Below the pieces are notes generated by a model that saw only the letters and a list, made by a program, of their open reading frames with translations, was not told where the DNA came from and did not search any database. This document shows, in pieces, positions 32,749 to 41,099 of a stretch of DNA of 61,505 bases; positions within the stretch are counted from its first letter, which is position 1, and every line of letters starts with the position of its first letter. Where the stretch lies: positions 1 to 61,505 of the forward strand of contig NZ_BMFC01000019.1 of assembly GCF_014637725.1 (NCBI RefSeq), read 5' to 3'. This DNA is from Marivita lacus (lineage in GTDB: Bacteria; Pseudomonadota; Alphaproteobacteria; Rhodobacterales; Rhodobacteraceae). Position numbers and translations under genes: made by a program.

Positions 32749-34680
32749 ATGAACATTGTCGATATCGCCGCTGGATCCGAGGATTTCAGCATTCTGGTGA
32801 CTGCACTGAATACCGCCGGTCTGACCGATACGGTCCGGGCGGCTGACGACATCACCGTCTTTGCCCCAACCAATGCCGCTTTTGCCGCGCTGGCCGTCGA
32901 TCTGGGCTTTGACGGGGATACCAGCGACGCCGACGCGGTCTTTGGCTTCATCGCGCAGGCGCTGACCGATCTGGGGGGCGGTGATCCGATCCCGCTTCTG
33001 ACCGATATCCTGCTCTATCACGTCGCCCCCGGCGCGCGGACCGAGCCGACGATCACCGGATCGGAGGGGATTGCAACGCTGCTGGAGGGGGCCGAGATCG
33101 CGCCCGCGGGCGGTGCGCTGGTGGATGGCGAGCCGGACCTTCTTGACCCGGTGATCGTGCTGGCGGATGTGGCGGCGGACAATGGCATCATCCAGGGCAT
33201 CGACCGGGTGCTGCTGCCGATCGACATTCCCGGCAATGACCGCGACACGATCACCGGGATCGTTGCGGCAAGCGGTGGCACATTCGACACGGATGCGAGC
33301 GATTTCGACATTCTGCTGAACGCGCTTCAGGCGGCCGGGCTGACCGGAGCGCTGGACAACCCCGACAGCAACCTGACGGTCTTTGCGCCCAGTGACGCGG
33401 CTTTTGTCGCAGCGGCCCAGACGCTGGGGTATGAGGGCAGCGACGAGGCGGGCGCGTTCGACTATATCGTGCAGGCGGTCACGCTTCTGAGCTTTGGCAA
33501 TGACCCCGTGCCGCTCCTGTCGGATATCCTGCTCTATCACGTGGCGCCCGGCGCGCTGGATGCCGATGCCGTGCTCGGCTCCACCAGTCTCGACACGCTT
33601 CTGGGCGTGGGTCTGGGGGTCGATGGCGCGGCGCTGGTGGATGGGGAACCGGACCTGCCCGACGCCAATATCGTCGCCACGAACATCGCGGCCTCGAACG
33701 GGTTTGTGCATGTGATCGACGGGGTTCTGATCCCGGTCGACCTGTTGCCCTCGAACGGGGGGGACGATCCGGTGGCCTTTGTGATCGGGGATGACACCAG
33801 CGAGACCCTCATACTGGGGGACAACGATGATTACGTCTCTGCGGGGGGTGGCGATGACACCATCACCGGTGGGCCCGGTGACGACGTGATCGTCGGTGGC
33901 GCGGGCGAGGACACCGTGGTGGTCACGGGTGATCTCGACGATTTCGGCTTTGCCTTCGGACCGGGGGGCATCGAACAGACCGACAAGGCCAATGGCGACA
34001 CCGGCACCGATATCCTGAACGGGGTGGAATTCGTGCAGGTCGACGATGGCACGTTGAACCTGTCGGTGCTGGAGGGGGCGGTGAGGCTCACGCCGGACCA
34101 GTTGCAGCTTCTGACCGAGCTTTACATTGCCTATTTCGACCGGGCGCCGGATGCAGGCGGGCTGCTCTTCTGGGGCACGTCGCTGGCCAACGGGGTGAGC
34201 CTGCCCGAGATCGCGGCGCTCTTCTTCGATCAGCCGGAAACACAGGAAAAGATGCCGGATGGCCTGTCGTCGGAGGCCTTTGTCACGCGGGCCTACACCA
34301 ATTTCCTCGAACGGGATCCGGACGAGGCGGGGCGCGACTTCTGGGTGGCGCAGCTGGAGGCAGGCACCGTGTCGCGGCCGGAATTCATGCTGGCGCTGAT
34401 CGAGGGGGCCCGTGCCGAGACCGGATCGCCCGAGGATGTGCGCACGATTCAAGACAAGGGCGATATCGGCGTGTCCTTCGCGCTGATCAACGGTCTGAAC
34501 AACGTGGACGACGCCGAGGCGGTGATGGCGGCCTATACGCTCACCGATCGCGACGAGAGCCTGGCCGAGGCACAGAGACTGACGGCGGATGCGGCGGCGG
34601 ATGCCAATGGCGGTGATGGCACCACCGCGTTCACCTTCCAGCTGGTCGGGGTGATCGACGATCCCTTCGCGATGGCGTGA
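32749..34680 (+). CDS. Fasciclin-domain RTX surface protein with DUF4214
   Basis: A 643-residue acidic protein. Two fasciclin (FAS1) domains occupy about 3-155 and 168-330, each with a TVFAPTNAAF/TVFAPSDAAF box and an LLYHVAPGA box. Calcium-binding RTX nonapeptides (GGGDDTITGGPGDD and on) follow at about 345-385, and a DUF4214 domain at about 445-560 (LYIAYFDRAPDAGGL). It has no N-terminal signal peptide, so type I secretion is likely. FAS1 domains mediate adhesion. The tail FQLVGVIDDPFAMA closely matches the tail of the metallopeptidase at 58678-60873. A 6-bp inverted repeat CCCTGT...ACAGGG (32721-32739) lies just before the start. Confidence 0.88.
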   Translation: MNIVDIAAGSEDFSILVTALNTAGLTDTVRAADDITVFAPTNAAFAALAVDLGFDGDTSDADAVFGFIAQALTDLGGGDPIPLLTDILLYHVAPGARTEPTITGSEGIATLLEGAEIAPAGGALVDGEPDLLDPVIVLADVAADNGIIQGIDRVLLPIDIPGNDRDTITGIVAASGGTFDTDASDFDILLNALQAAGLTGALDNPDSNLTVFAPSDAAFVAAAQTLGYEGSDEAGAFDYIVQAVTLLSFGNDPVPLLSDILLYHVAPGALDADAVLGSTSLDTLLGVGLGVDGAALVDGEPDLPDANIVATNIAASNGFVHVIDGVLIPVDLLPSNGGDDPVAFVIGDDTSETLILGDNDDYVSAGGGDDTITGGPGDDVIVGGAGEDTVVVTGDLDDFGFAFGPGGIEQTDKANGDTGTDILNGVEFVQVDDGTLNLSVLEGAVRLTPDQLQLLTELYIAYFDRAPDAGGLLFWGTSLANGVSLPEIAALFFDQPETQEKMPDGLSSEAFVTRAYTNFLERDPDEAGRDFWVAQLEAGTVSRPEFMLALIEGARAETGSPEDVRTIQDKGDIGVSFALINGLNNVDDAEAVMAAYTLTDRDESLAEAQRLTADAAADANGGDGTTAFTFQLVGVIDDPFAMA

Positions 34681-34694
34681 GGCCGGGAGGATGG

Positions 34695-34720
34695 CAGGCC
34701 GGGCGGTGGTGCCCGGCCTG
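34695..34720. terminator. Strong hairpin after the fasciclin gene
   Basis: CAGGCCGGGC (34695-34704) pairs perfectly with GCCCGGCCTG (34711-34720) around GGTGGT. It follows the stop by 14 bp and precedes the convergent small gene ending at 34732. It also resembles the REP-like family of this window. Confidence 0.6.
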
Positions 34721-34731
34721 TGAGGCTCGTG

Positions 34732-34920
34732 TCATGGGCGCACGCGGTCCGGTCCCTTGGGTCCGGCGATGAGCCAGATGATGAAGCCCAGAACGGGCAG
34801 CACGAGGATCAGCAGGGTCCAGAGCAGTTTCGCGCCTGTGGAGGCCGCGCTCTGCCATGTTTTGACCAGGGCGTAGATGTCGGCGATCAGGATGATCAGG
34901 CCAAGAAGTCCATATTCCAT
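34732..34920 (-). CDS. PLDc_N-type small membrane protein
   Basis: A 62-residue protein with two membrane segments. The C-terminal one, LLWTLLILVLPVLGFIIWLI followed by AGPKG, is the signature of the phospholipase D N-terminal (PLDc_N) domain, which occurs alone in many small bacterial proteins. The ATG at 34920 has AAGGGGA upstream; in-frame codons to 34947 are possible but weaker. Its function is unknown; it may bind lipids or modulate a partner. Confidence 0.75.
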   Translation of the reverse strand: MEYGLLGLIILIADIYALVKTWQSAASTGAKLLWTLLILVLPVLGFIIWLIAGPKGPDRVRP

Positions 34921-35085
34921 CGGGTGTCCCCTTTCACGTTGGTGCAAGGTTGAAACACCCGGTGCGGGTCGGTTGTTCCGGGGCTGGGTGAGAGGGCGTT
35001 TGGGAGGGGCTGTGGTAGAGGGAAAAGGTTGTTTTTGGTAGTTTTCTTAGAATTGAGCGGTCCACGATTGGAAAGGAGTGCGAAC

Positions 35086-35607
35086 ATGGCAGATGCAAGA
35101 CTATTTTTTGAAAGGTTTGTCCGTCCAACGCTTGCTGAGTTTGCCGCAGACACGGCAGACCTAAGGAAGGCTTTCATGGCTGTGCAAATGGTTGATGCGG
35201 CTATCAGTCAAGTTTTCTATACTTGTGAAGATTCAGGTCACGACGCTTACCATGATTTGTTCATTTTGCCTAAAAATGCGCGGCCAAAGAATGCCGACGA
35301 TACGGCATTTCGGGAACTTCTTGCTGAGGAATATGAGATCTACAGAATTCACCGTGATCTCGCAAAAGCCATCAAGCATGGCAATCTGACACGGGGCAAG
35401 CCGTTGGTAATCTCTACAGACAATGCGTCAGTAAGAAACCTTGGCTATGGTGAAGGCGGATATGGCACAGGCCCATATGGTGGTGGGCCACGCGCTGATG
35501 TCCAACTAGCTTCAGGAGAACAGATCAGTATTCATTGGGTTGTTACTGAAATGGCTGAGCGAGTTGAAAACCTAATCGAGTTGATGGAGAAAAAGTTAAT
35601 TATCTGA
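35086..35607 (+). CDS. Hypothetical protein in an AT-rich islet
   Basis: A 173-residue protein I do not recognise. It is mostly helical: ADARLFFERFVRPTLAEFA at the start and EMAERVENLIELMEKKLII at the end. A Gly/Tyr-rich loop, GYGEGGYGTGPYGGGP, lies at about 125-140. The start has a good AAAGGAG. Codon use and composition are plainly more A/T-rich than all neighbours, from about 35000 to 35650, which points to recent horizontal transfer. No integrase, transposase or direct repeats are visible. A role with the neighbouring flagellar genes is not supported. Confidence 0.75.
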   Translation: MADARLFFERFVRPTLAEFAADTADLRKAFMAVQMVDAAISQVFYTCEDSGHDAYHDLFILPKNARPKNADDTAFRELLAEEYEIYRIHRDLAKAIKHGNLTRGKPLVISTDNASVRNLGYGEGGYGTGPYGGGPRADVQLASGEQISIHWVVTEMAERVENLIELMEKKLII

Positions 35608-35694
35608 CCTGCTTTCTTCTCTGAATTTAACATAAAACGCATTATGCGGCGCACCTGATCCCCCGTTTCCGGGGGCCGTCACAGCCCTCTGAAA

Positions 35695-36066
35695 TCAGTG
35701 CTTGGCGATCTTCCGGATCGCGTCGAGCTCGCTGGCGCTGATGCCGGTGTGCTGGGCGATGCGGTCCTGCGATTGGCCGGTGCCGGCCATGTTGATCGCC
35801 AGTTCGATCATGCGGTCGCTGACCAGCCACTCGAAGTCGCGCTTCATTTCGGCGACGCTGTCGGTCAGTTCGGTCAGGGTTGCGGCGCCCTGCGCGGTCG
35901 CCGCCGTGGCGGGGGCGAGACCGCCCTCCGAGAGCTTTGCGGCGCTCTGGTTCAGGGTGCCCAGTTCGCGGCCGATCCGGTGCAGGAACAGCAGGGCGAC
36001 GGGCATCAGCAGCAGGCAAACGGTGGTCAGGCCAGTCAGTGCGAGTTCGATATGTGTCATGTCCAT
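35695..36066 (-). CDS. DUF2802-like membrane protein in flagellar operon
   Basis: A 123-residue protein with one N-terminal membrane segment (about 8-30). After a spacer, the C-terminal SQDRIAQHTGISASELDAIRKI resembles the helix-turn-helix-like motif of DUF2802, a family that sits in flagellar and chemotaxis operons. It follows flgM by 10 bp on the same strand, so it is probably the last gene of flgP-flgT-flgA-flgM. Function is unknown. An ATG six bases further in is an alternative start. Confidence 0.6.
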   Translation of the reverse strand: MDMTHIELALTGLTTVCLLLMPVALLFLHRIGRELGTLNQSAAKLSEGGLAPATAATAQGAATLTELTDSVAEMKRDFEWLVSDRMIELAINMAGTGQSQDRIAQHTGISASELDAIRKIAKH

Positions 36067-36076
36067 GGCCTTCGGT

Positions 36077-36379
36077 TCAGCGCATCAAAGCGCTGTAGTC
36101 TTGAAAGATGCTGTCGGTGATGCGCTGCGGATCGAGCGGGTAGCGCCCTTCCGAGATCGCCTGCTTGATGCGCACGACGTTGTCGGCATCAAAAGGCGGA
36201 CCGTTCGAGGCCAGCGTCTTGATCATCTCGACCGAGGCGGAATCGCTGAGCCGGGCGGTGTCGATGGCCTTGACGGCCCCTGTGTTGGCGGCCGCGTTCT
36301 GGCCAACCGTGGTCCCGCCCGTCTGGACGGACTGAAGGCGCAGTTTCGCGCCATTGGATGAATTGACCTGGTCGACCAT
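36077..36379 (-). CDS. flgM: Anti-sigma-28 factor FlgM
   Basis: A 100-residue protein that would hold FliA inactive until the hook is complete and is then exported. The C-terminal half carries the family core: VEMIKTLASNGPPFDADNVVRI, AISEGRYPLDPQRITDSIF. The N-terminal half is Ser/Thr/Ala-rich and unstructured, as needed for export. It lies 60 bp after flgA on the same strand, and its target FliA is encoded at 42115-42831. Confidence 0.88.
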   Translation of the reverse strand: MVDQVNSSNGAKLRLQSVQTGGTTVGQNAAANTGAVKAIDTARLSDSASVEMIKTLASNGPPFDADNVVRIKQAISEGRYPLDPQRITDSIFQDYSALMR

Positions 36380-36439
36380 TGAAACTCTCCGCTTCCGAGG
36401 CTGTAGGATGCCGCTCGTATCCCTGTGAACGGCAGGATT

Positions 36440-37177
36440 TCATCGAATGTTAGGACGGACTTTCGTTTTGTTCGGCCCGGTGACCGTCACGTGAAGGGCG
36501 CGCCCGCTGCGGGCGTTGGACACCCGGATCGCCTCGCCCAGCTGGCCCGATTGCAGCGCGATGCCACCGGTTTCGATGACGATTGCCCCGGTCTGGATCT
36601 GGATGGTGACGGGGCTGCCTTCGCGCACCAGCCAGTCGTGGTCGAGATGCCGCGCCAGCAGCGCCTGCCCTGCCCCCAGATTGGCCTTGAGGCGGCGCCC
36701 GATGGCGGTGCTCATGTCGGTGATGCGCCCGTCCTGCCCTGTGCTGGCGGTGTCTCCGGTCTCGAGGTGCGCGCGAGTCAGGACCGTGCCCTTGGGCAGG
36801 CTCTCGACCAGCAGGATGGCGGGCGCGAGCGGGGCTGTCGTTGCGGTCGGGCGCGGGGCACGGGCGATGGGCTGGCCACCGGAGATGCGCACCCGGCGCG
36901 TCCAGCCCTGGGTGTCGGGACAGGTGATGTCGACCGCGCTCCACCCCGCCCTGGAGGGGGTGATCGTGGGGTCTGTCGTGCAGGGGGGATACCCTCTGTG
37001 CAGGGACAGAACGGGGGTTCCGCCCTGCCCGGCCTCTGCCAGCGCCTGATGCACCAGGTCGCTGATCTGCTGCCCGCTGAGCGGCTCGGCCCTCAGGGGG
37101 GCGGTCAAAACCGCCAGCAGCACCAGCGCGAGGCGGGTCACGGGCAGGTTCACGGTGCAGTTCACAGGCCAGTTCAC
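36440..37177 (-). CDS. flgA: P-ring chaperone FlgA
   Basis: Periplasmic chaperone for P-ring assembly, 245 residues. A signal peptide occupies about 1-30 (VTRLALVLLAVLTAPLRA). The C-terminal SAF domain has SLPKGTVLTRAHLE and GQALLARHLDHDWLVREGSPV and ends with IRVSNARSGRALHVTVTG. The start is a GTG overlapping the flgT stop (GTGA). Three further in-frame GTG codons at 37165, 37153 and 37141 could also serve, and the last would give a more typical signal peptide. Confidence 0.9.
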   Translation of the reverse strand: MNWPVNCTVNLPVTRLALVLLAVLTAPLRAEPLSGQQISDLVHQALAEAGQGGTPVLSLHRGYPPCTTDPTITPSRAGWSAVDITCPDTQGWTRRVRISGGQPIARAPRPTATTAPLAPAILLVESLPKGTVLTRAHLETGDTASTGQDGRITDMSTAIGRRLKANLGAGQALLARHLDHDWLVREGSPVTIQIQTGAIVIETGGIALQSGQLGEAIRVSNARSGRALHVTVTGPNKTKVRPNIR

Positions 37178-38259
37178 AGGCCGACCTCGACGAAGGAGAC
37201 GCGCAGCCCGTCAAAGCTTGCGGCGGGACGCGTCGGGTCGAGCGGTCGCAGCTGGACCTCGTTGCGGGTGAGGCTGACGATCTCGAGGATGCCGAACCCG
37301 TCATTTCGGTCTTCGACAAAGGCCAGTGCACCGCGTGTCAGCCCGTGGCGTGTGCCAAGCGGGGCCTGCAAGGTGCCCCCGGCGAGCGCGAGCCGCGCCT
37401 GTACCGGCTGGCAGGTGAGCTCTTCGAGCAGGGCTGTGACCGAGCGGGTCATGTCGGTGCGCAGGGCGGCTTCGACCTTGCTGCGCGAGGGGGTGGTGAG
37501 CATGCCGGTCAGCCCGCCCTTGGGGATCCGGGTGCTCTGGCGCAGTTCGCGGCGCAGCAGGGTGCCGTCCTGCGCCTGCAGGGTCACAAAGAGCGTGAGG
37601 TCCAGCGTGGTGTTCGACCGGGTGACGGTGATCTCCTGCCCCATCCGGTGATCGCCCGCCGCAGGCTGCGACTGGCCGCGCGTCAGGGTGGTGTAGTCGA
37701 GGCTGTCCGAAACCGGCGTGCTGCGGTTGGGCGCGATGCTGTCGAGATCGACGGCGGGATGGCGGCGCAGGGTCTCGACCAGGTCAAGCGCAAGCGCCTG
37801 TGCCACGGCCCCGGACCACGACGGCGCGTCGGGGGCGACGGTGATCCTTGCAGGTGTGGCGCTGATCGTCAGGCGGCGTTGGCCGGAACAGAGACTGGTT
37901 TCTGCCGCGCCGACAACCGCGTTGATCCGCACCGTCCACAGGCCATTGTCAAGAGAGGCCGACTTGAGCGTGTAGGACAGGACGCGGCCCACGGGACGCA
38001 GGATCGACAGATCGGCGGTGATCCGTCCCTTGTCGAGCACGGTATGGCCGCGCAGCGTGGCGCCGCCGGAAAAGGCGGCCGAGACCAGCGCTTCGCTCAG
38101 CGCCCGGATGCGGGCGGTGTCGCGGTCGGCGGCGTTGGTGACAAAGGCATTGCCCACCGCCTCGATGCGCAGGGCGGTGTCCTTGGCCTGAACCGGCGTG
38201 ATGGCGACCAGCAGGATCAAAGCCAGCCCGCAGAGCGTCTGGATCAGGCTGCGGATCAT
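37174..38259 (-). CDS. flgT: Flagellar assembly protein FlgT
   Basis: A 361-residue periplasmic protein with a signal peptide (about 1-25, cleaved near VQA). The N-terminal domain (about 28-115) has the FlgT_N pattern IEAVGNAFV...RIRALSEALVSAAF. The C-terminal segment with RHGLTRGALAFVEDRN and ILEIVSLTRNEVQL fits FlgT_C. In Vibrio FlgT builds the H/T ring that holds the stator; in Rhodobacter sphaeroides a distant FlgT is needed for rotation. It overlaps flgP and flgA by 4 nt each. Confidence 0.82.
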   Translation of the reverse strand: MIRSLIQTLCGLALILLVAITPVQAKDTALRIEAVGNAFVTNAADRDTARIRALSEALVSAAFSGGATLRGHTVLDKGRITADLSILRPVGRVLSYTLKSASLDNGLWTVRINAVVGAAETSLCSGQRRLTISATPARITVAPDAPSWSGAVAQALALDLVETLRRHPAVDLDSIAPNRSTPVSDSLDYTTLTRGQSQPAAGDHRMGQEITVTRSNTTLDLTLFVTLQAQDGTLLRRELRQSTRIPKGGLTGMLTTPSRSKVEAALRTDMTRSVTALLEELTCQPVQARLALAGGTLQAPLGTRHGLTRGALAFVEDRNDGFGILEIVSLTRNEVQLRPLDPTRPAASFDGLRVSFVEVGL

Positions 38260-38783
38260 GAGCGCCCCACGGCGCGCATGATGTAGCGCACCACGTCGGG
38301 GGACAGGGCCAGAACGACCTCGAAGGAATCGCCGTCTTTCGGGGTGATCCGCAGGGTGCGGGCGCCGCGGATCTCGCCTTCGACGATGCCGCGCACATGA
38401 TCGCTGCGCAGCACCTGGTCGCGCAGGGTGGTCTCCGACGACAGCCGGATGCCGTGCACCTGTTCGGTCAGGTCGCGCAGCGCCTCCATGCGCGCCGCGC
38501 GGATCGCCATCAGGCGTTTCTCGTTCAGCGATGTGCCCGGCTGGGTCGAGACCTGCGACAGGCCAAGCCCGGTGAACTGCGTCACTTGCGGTGCGGGCGA
38601 AAGCGCCCGTGCGGCGCGGGGTGCGGGGTTCGGAGTGAGGTCGTCGCGCATCTCGGCCAGGGCGCGGGTCGACAGGCTGGCGTCACCGGGCAGCGCATCC
38701 ACGGCGCGCGAGGGCGCCATGCAGGCGGTCAGCGACAGGGCCAGCGGCAGGCAGAGGACAAGGCGAATGAGATGTGAAGGCAT
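38256..38783 (-). CDS. flgP: Flagellar outer-membrane lipoprotein FlgP
   Basis: A 175-residue protein with a lipoprotein signal: hydrophobic LIRLVLCLPLALSLTAC, with the lipid Cys at residue 21. The C-terminal half (MRAARMEALRDLTEQVHGIRLSS, VEGEIRGARTL) matches the LPP20/FlgP family, which forms the outer H-ring or basal disk in Vibrio and Campylobacter. The ATG at 38783 has AAGGATC upstream. A sigma-54 promoter lies 43 bp upstream. First gene of flgP-flgT-flgA-flgM. Confidence 0.85.
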   Translation of the reverse strand: MPSHLIRLVLCLPLALSLTACMAPSRAVDALPGDASLSTRALAEMRDDLTPNPAPRAARALSPAPQVTQFTGLGLSQVSTQPGTSLNEKRLMAIRAARMEALRDLTEQVHGIRLSSETTLRDQVLRSDHVRGIVEGEIRGARTLRITPKDGDSFEVVLALSPDVVRYIMRAVGRS

Positions 38784-38825
38784 GGGCGGATCCTTGTTCG
38801 GCTGAACAGCATTTGGCCCCCTGCG

Positions 38826-38841
38826 TGCAAGGCCTGTGCCA
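38826..38841 (-). promoter_or_regulatory. Sigma-54 promoter of flgP
   Basis: On the minus strand TGGCACAGGCCTTGCA gives GG-N10-GC, a near-perfect -24/-12 element. Transcription should start about 12 nt further on, around 38815, some 32 nt before the flgP ATG. It is divergent from the flhA promoter. Confidence 0.85.
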
Positions 38842-38885
38842 GACCAAAGCGCGGCGGGGAAATGCGCCGCTCCGGGGCGGTGGAA

Positions 38886-38902
38886 TTGGCATGACATTTG
38901 CA
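38886..38902 (+). promoter_or_regulatory. Sigma-54 promoter of flhA
   Basis: TTGGCATGACATTTGCA gives GG-N10-GC with the consensus TTGG and TTGCA. The expected start near 38914 leaves a leader of about 26 nt before the flhA ATG at 38940, which supports that start. Confidence 0.88.
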
Positions 38903-38939
38903 GCCTTGCGGGGACACGAAGGCAAGGAAAGAGCCCCCG

Positions 38940-41099
38940 ATGGTTGCGCTGGTGCGTGCTGCAAACAGACCCAAACTCGGCGCAAGTCTCTTGCCCGTGG
39001 GCATTCTGGCCGTGGTCGCCATGATGGTTCTGCCGCTGCCGCTGGTGCTTCTGGACATCTTCTTCGTCTTCAACATCCTGCTGTCGCTGCTGGTGCTGAT
39101 GGTGGCGCTCTACAGCTACAGGCCCTTGGATTTCTCGTCCTTTCCGTCGGTGCTGCTGATCGCGACGGTGTTTCGGCTGGCGCTGAACGTCGCCTCGACG
39201 CGGATCGTGCTGACCGAAGGTCATACCGGCAGCGGGGCGGCGGGTCAGGTGATCGAAGCCTTCGGCAATTTCGTCATCGCGGGCAATTTCGCGGTGGGAA
39301 TCGTGGTCTTCCTGATCCTTGTCATCATCAACCTCGTCGTCATCACCAAGGGTGCGGGCCGGGTGTCGGAAGTGTCGGCGCGCTTCACGCTGGATGCGAT
39401 GCCGGGCAAGCAGATGGCGATCGACGCCGATCTCAATGCCGGGCTGCTGACGCCCGAGCAGGCACGTGCCCGTCGCGCCGAGGTGGGCGAGGAGGCGGAT
39501 TTCTACGGAGCCATGGACGGTGCGTCGAAATTCGTCAAGGGCGACGCCATCGCCGGTATTCTCATCCTGATCGCCAACATCCTGGGTGGCATCATCATCG
39601 GCACCTCGCAGCACGGCCTGTCCTTTGGGCAGGCGTCCGAGACCTATGTGCTGCTGTCCATCGGCGATGGTCTGGTGGCGCAGATCCCGTCGCTGCTGCT
39701 GTCGATTGCCACCGCGATCATCGTGACCCGCGTGGCCTCGACGCAGGACATGGCGGGCCATATCGGGGCGCAGATCGGGTTGCACCGCGCCTGGGTGCCG
39801 GTGGCTGCCGTCATGGCCATCATGGGGGTGATCCCCGGCATGCCGAACGGGCTCTTCCTGACCTTTGCGCTGGCGGCAGCCGCTGTGGCCTGGTTCACGC
39901 GCGATACAGGCGAGACCGAGGAGGCCGCAAAACCGGCTGCTCTTGGCCAGGCGGCGCGCCCCAGCGCCCTGCCCGCACCGTCCTCCGGGTCGGGTGGTGG
40001 GTCAGCCGGCGGGTCGGAGACCTCGAACGCGATCACGCCAGAAGATGTCACCGATTATGCGCCGATCACGATCCAGATCGGCTTTGGCCTGATCCCGCTG
40101 ATCGAGGAAACCTCGGGCGGTGCGCTGGTGTCGCGGATCACCGCGATCCGGCGTGACGCCTCCAAGGCGATGGGCTTTGTCATTCCCGGCGTGCGCATCC
40201 GCGACGACATGGGGCTGCCCACCAACACCTACCGCATCCGCATCCGGCAGGCCGTGGTGGCCGAGGATGTGGCCTACCCGGATCGCAAGCTGGCGCTGCC
40301 GGGCGGTGGCACCATCCGCAAGCTGCGGGGGATCGAGGTCAAGGACCCGTCCTTCGGGCTCGATGCGGTGTGGATCCAGCCGCATCAGCAGACCGAGGCG
40401 GAGGCGGATGATTATGTCGTGGTCGAACCCGCATCGGTCATCGCCACCCATCTGAGCCAGATGCTCTATTCCCACGCCGCCGACCTGATCGGGGCGGATG
40501 ACGTGCAGGGGTTGCTCGAAAACCTTGAACGGGTGGCACCGACGCTGGTGGAATCGGTGGTGCCGAAACTGGTGCCGCTGCATGTGCTGACGGCGGTGCT
40601 GCGCAGCCTTCTGACCGAACGCATGCCGATCGCCGATCTGCCGCGCATCCTCGAGGATCTGGCGGGCATGTCGGGGCGGGTGTCGGACCCGCAGGACATG
40701 GCCGAGGCGCTGCGCCGGGCGCTGGCACCGCAGCTTTTGCAGCAGATCGCCCCCCTCAAGGACAGCCTGCACCTTGTCACCCTGTCCTCGCCGCTCGAGG
40801 AATTGCTGGTGCGCTCGGTGCACGGGTCTGCCGGGCTGATCGTCGATGACGGGCTGACGCGGCAGATCCTGACGCAGATCAACGCCGCCGAAGAGGCGCT
40901 GGTCGCCAAGGGCAGCCAGCCGGTGGTGGTGGTGTCGGCGCAGCTGCGCCGTGCCTTCGCCGCCTTCCTGCGCGCCCATGGCGTGAGCGCCATCGTGATG
41001 GCGGTGTCGGAACTGCCGGACAACCGCAAGATCGAGATCGCCGCCAGCATCGGCGCGCAGCTGCCCCCCGCCGCCCCTGCCGGAGGAACCAAGCCATGA
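38940..41099 (+). CDS. flhA: Flagellar export gate protein FlhA
   Basis: Major gate of the flagellar type III export apparatus, 719 residues. Eight or so membrane segments lie in the first 320 residues. The FHIPEP signature is present: RVSEVSARFTLDAMPGKQMA, IDADLNAGLLTPEQARARR and FYGAMDGASKFVKGDAIAG. The cytoplasmic domain (about 370-719) is complete. The start at 38940 has AAGGAAAGAG upstream and lies downstream of the sigma-54 promoter; an in-frame codon at 38898 would lie inside that promoter. It overlaps flhF by 4 nt. No flhB is seen in this window. Confidence 0.96.
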   Translation: MVALVRAANRPKLGASLLPVGILAVVAMMVLPLPLVLLDIFFVFNILLSLLVLMVALYSYRPLDFSSFPSVLLIATVFRLALNVASTRIVLTEGHTGSGAAGQVIEAFGNFVIAGNFAVGIVVFLILVIINLVVITKGAGRVSEVSARFTLDAMPGKQMAIDADLNAGLLTPEQARARRAEVGEEADFYGAMDGASKFVKGDAIAGILILIANILGGIIIGTSQHGLSFGQASETYVLLSIGDGLVAQIPSLLLSIATAIIVTRVASTQDMAGHIGAQIGLHRAWVPVAAVMAIMGVIPGMPNGLFLTFALAAAAVAWFTRDTGETEEAAKPAALGQAARPSALPAPSSGSGGGSAGGSETSNAITPEDVTDYAPITIQIGFGLIPLIEETSGGALVSRITAIRRDASKAMGFVIPGVRIRDDMGLPTNTYRIRIRQAVVAEDVAYPDRKLALPGGGTIRKLRGIEVKDPSFGLDAVWIQPHQQTEAEADDYVVVEPASVIATHLSQMLYSHAADLIGADDVQGLLENLERVAPTLVESVVPKLVPLHVLTAVLRSLLTERMPIADLPRILEDLAGMSGRVSDPQDMAEALRRALAPQLLQQIAPLKDSLHLVTLSSPLEELLVRSVHGSAGLIVDDGLTRQILTQINAAEEALVAKGSQPVVVVSAQLRRAFAAFLRAHGVSAIVMAVSELPDNRKIEIAASIGAQLPPAAPAGGTKP

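Noticed and set aside
35639-35649. CGCATTATGCG as an attachment site bordering the AT-rich islet
   Set aside because: It is a short palindrome with no matching copy on the other side of the islet.
38784-39785. Long N-terminal extension of FlgP
   Set aside because: It would run antisense through flhA and both sigma-54 promoters. The lipoprotein signal starts at 38783 with its own ribosome binding site.
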